Below, piece after piece: positions 6,180 to 7,361 of a DNA stretch of 7,361 bases; position 1 is the first letter of the stretch, and each line of letters opens with the position of its first letter. The DNA comes from Muribaculaceae bacterium (GTDB taxonomy: Bacteria; Bacteroidota; Bacteroidia; Bacteroidales; Muribaculaceae), in the NCBI GenBank assembly GCA_029052265.1, contig JAIDJJ010000543.1:1-7361 (forward strand), given 5' to 3'. The position numbers and the translations under genes were made by a program. The notes under the pieces are model-generated. The model was not told where the DNA came from. It did not search any database and was given only the letters and a program-made list of their open reading frames with translations.

Positions 6180-7079
6180 ATGCATAACCAAATTTCTCAA
6201 AATAATTCTGAATTAGTCACAATACATCAGATCATCCGGAATGTCAACGCCGACAATCTTAATGAAGACATCATAGTTTTCGATCACGGCGTGCAATTCC
6301 AGATCAATGATGTCTATCCGTTGCGTATAGATTCGCTGATGATAGCCCTCTGCACAGAAGGATCGGGTAAAATAGGCATCGACCTTCGGGAATACGATCT
6401 CAAGAAAAATTCCCTCATAGTAATACAGCCCAAAAACTACATTTATCTCTCGGAATATTCAGAAGATTTCAAAGGCTCTGTGATGGCATGTTCCAAGCAT
6501 CTGGTGCAGGACGTGCTTCCAAAGCTTACCGACATACTCCCGCTCCTCATACATCACCGTACAGAGCCAGTAACCAATCTTAGTGACGAAGAAGCTGAAG
6601 GGATTAAAACATTCCTGTCGTTTATCCGCTCTAAACTCAGAGGTCCAAGGACCCAGTTCCTGAAACAGAAAGTGAACTGCATGCTGCAGGCGGCACTCTA
6701 CGAGATGATGGACATAAATCATAAGAACTCCCTGCACATCGAGGGGACCAAATCAAGGAAAGAGGAGATAATGGCTAAATTCATTTTGGCGGTAAGTGAA
6801 GACTTCCGCACACAACGCCAGGTCTCTTATTATGCACACAAGCTCTTCATCACTCCAAAACACCTTTCTTCTGTAGTAAAAGAGCTCTCAGGACGCACCG
6901 CCGGCGATTGGATAGAGAACTATGTGATCATGGAAGCGAAAGTACTTCTGAAGACAACAGACATGACAATACAAGAGATCGCTGTAGCTCTCAACTTTCC
7001 GAACCAATCGTTTTTTGGGAAATATTTCAAACACCACACTGATTATTCCCCCACTGCATACCGCAGGAAATTCACTTGA
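6180..7079 (+). CDS. AraC-family transcriptional regulator
   Basis: This 299-residue cytoplasmic DNA-binding protein has the two-domain layout of the family. Residues about 30-110 look like a cupin-type sensing domain (strands SLMIALCTEGSGKIGIDLR, then NSLIVIQPKNYIYL), and a mostly helical linker runs to about 195. The C-terminal domain has two helix-turn-helix units: VSYYAHKLFITPKHLSSVVKE (about 215-235) and MTIQEIAVALNFPNQSFFGKYFK (about 262-284), ending in the family signature Y-S-P-T-A-Y-R-R (289-296). The first unit's 'A.kL.iTpkhLS..vK...G.ta..wI' form is common in Bacteroidetes regulators. The ligand is unknown; the cupin-like domain suggests a small molecule. It follows the glycosyltransferase gene and may be co-transcribed with it, but nothing shows that it controls it. 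No Shine-Dalgarno is evident before the ATG. Confidence 0.93.
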   Translation: MHNQISQNNSELVTIHQIIRNVNADNLNEDIIVFDHGVQFQINDVYPLRIDSLMIALCTEGSGKIGIDLREYDLKKNSLIVIQPKNYIYLSEYSEDFKGSVMACSKHLVQDVLPKLTDILPLLIHHRTEPVTNLSDEEAEGIKTFLSFIRSKLRGPRTQFLKQKVNCMLQAALYEMMDINHKNSLHIEGTKSRKEEIMAKFILAVSEDFRTQRQVSYYAHKLFITPKHLSSVVKELSGRTAGDWIENYVIMEAKVLLKTTDMTIQEIAVALNFPNQSFFGKYFKHHTDYSPTAYRRKFT

Positions 7080-7120
7080 AAAGGACTTCGTCAAAGCCTG
7101 CACTTTCATACAAGCTATTA

Positions 7121-7160
7121 AAAAGACCGGGACGCATTCATAATACGCGTCCCGGCTTTT
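7121..7160 (+). terminator. Rho-independent terminator after the AraC gene
   Basis: The perfect 9-base GC-rich stem CCGGGACGC (7127-7135) and GCGTCCCGG (7147-7155) closes an 11-base loop. It is extended by AAAAG (7121-7125) against CTTTT (7156-7160), with A7126 unpaired, and a T run follows on the plus strand. It begins 42 bases after the AraC stop. The A run on the left also makes it a possible backup terminator for the opposing rRNA transcript. Confidence 0.9.
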
Positions 7161-7202
7161 TGTATCCGCGGCAATCAACTTCGGGTTACTGTCGATAATA
7201 TA

Positions 7203-7234
7203 CAAAAAATCCGGAGACCATTTCTGATCTCCGG
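7203..7234 (-). terminator. Rho-independent terminator after 5S rRNA
   Basis: CCGGAGA (7211-7217) and TCTCCGG (7228-7234) form a 7-base stem with a 10-base loop. Read on the minus strand, a T-rich tail (complement of 7204-7210) follows. It starts 7 bases past the 3' end of the 5S gene, as expected for the end of an rRNA operon. Confidence 0.85.
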
Positions 7235-7241
7235 ATCTTAA

Positions 7242-7357
7242 GGCGGCGATTACCTACTCTCCCGCTTTCGCAGTACCATCGGCATGATAAGGTTTAACTT
7301 CTCTGTTCGGCTAAATCCGGGAACCCGAAGAGGGGGAGCCCGAGGACTGATGATTCT
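7242..7357 (-). rRNA. rrf: 5S ribosomal RNA (atypical 5' half; 5' end approximate)
   Basis: The minus strand carries strongly conserved 5S blocks: CCGAACAGAGAAGTTAA (loop C to helix III), GCCGATGGTACTGC with a GAAA loop and GCGGGAGAGTAGGT (helices IV/V and loop E), and the 3' end CGCCGCC at about 7248-7242. 5S is a structural RNA of the large ribosomal subunit; in this phylum it normally ends an rRNA operon, so 23S and 16S would lie to the right, outside the window. The 5' half is odd. Between CCTCTT (7333-7328) and CCGAAC (7310-7305) there are 11 more bases than in typical Bacteroides 5S by my recollection. The 5' strand also does not pair convincingly with the 3' strands of helices I and II. 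The 5' end is set by alignment to about 7357, four bases from the window edge. The 3' half is certain; intactness is not. Confidence 0.85.
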
Positions 7358-7361
7358 GCAT

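Noticed and set aside
6888..7205. 105-residue minus-strand frame
   Set aside because: Antisense to the helix-turn-helix end of the AraC gene and includes both strands of a terminator stem.
7305..7361. A tRNA overlapping the right edge
   Set aside because: GGGTTCCCGG looks T-arm-like, but no acceptor, D-arm or anticodon stem can be placed, and the AAGAGG.GGA.CCC run aligns to 5S rRNA.
1..7361. CRISPR array, insertion sequence, phage or toxin-antitoxin module
   Set aside because: I found no regularly spaced repeats, transposase or integrase motifs, target-site duplications or toxin-antitoxin pairs on either strand.

Overview
The window looks like a chromosomal contig from a member of the Bacteroidales, plausibly Muribaculaceae or a near relative; the family-level placement is inference. 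Three things point there. The minus-strand cluster dut - TPR protein - DUF4292 protein - EnvC/M23-like protein is a gene order I associate with Bacteroidales. The promoter-like boxes fit the Bacteroidetes TTTG / TAnnTTTG pattern, not the E. coli -35/-10. Shine-Dalgarno sequences are mostly absent.

Layout: positions 1-4687 hold four minus-strand genes read right to left: dUTPase (4687-4241), a 597-residue secreted TPR protein with a TTG start (4197-2404), a DUF4292 protein (2365-1565), and an EnvC-like coiled-coil protein with a degenerate LytM/M23 domain (1543 to beyond the left edge). Gaps are 43, 38 and 21 bases with no terminator, so they look like one operon joining nucleotide-pool sanitation to envelope and cell-wall functions. 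Just upstream, a strong hairpin (4857-4893) ends a separate small minus-strand gene, a 55-residue 2[4Fe-4S] ferredoxin (5078-4911), which has a well-formed promoter. A 255-base AT-rich region with three short palindromes separates it from two plus-strand genes: a family 2 glycosyltransferase (5334-6089) and an AraC-type regulator (6180-7079). These face a minus-strand 5S rRNA at the right edge. Two hairpin terminators lie between the AraC gene and the 5S gene.

The genes are mostly housekeeping or common accessory types, and I do not see a convincing new multi-gene system. The points most worth a second look are: the 5S rRNA, whose 3' half is canonical but whose 5' half carries an 11-base loop expansion and fails to pair with the 3' half (diverged gene, pseudogene or chimeric contig end); the lost zinc-ligand histidine and long charged linker of the EnvC-like protein; the palindrome cluster in the ferredoxin/glycosyltransferase divergent promoter region; and the unresolved dUTPase start. 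There is no gene-free stretch over 300 bases; the longest are 5079-5333 and 4688-4910, both described below.
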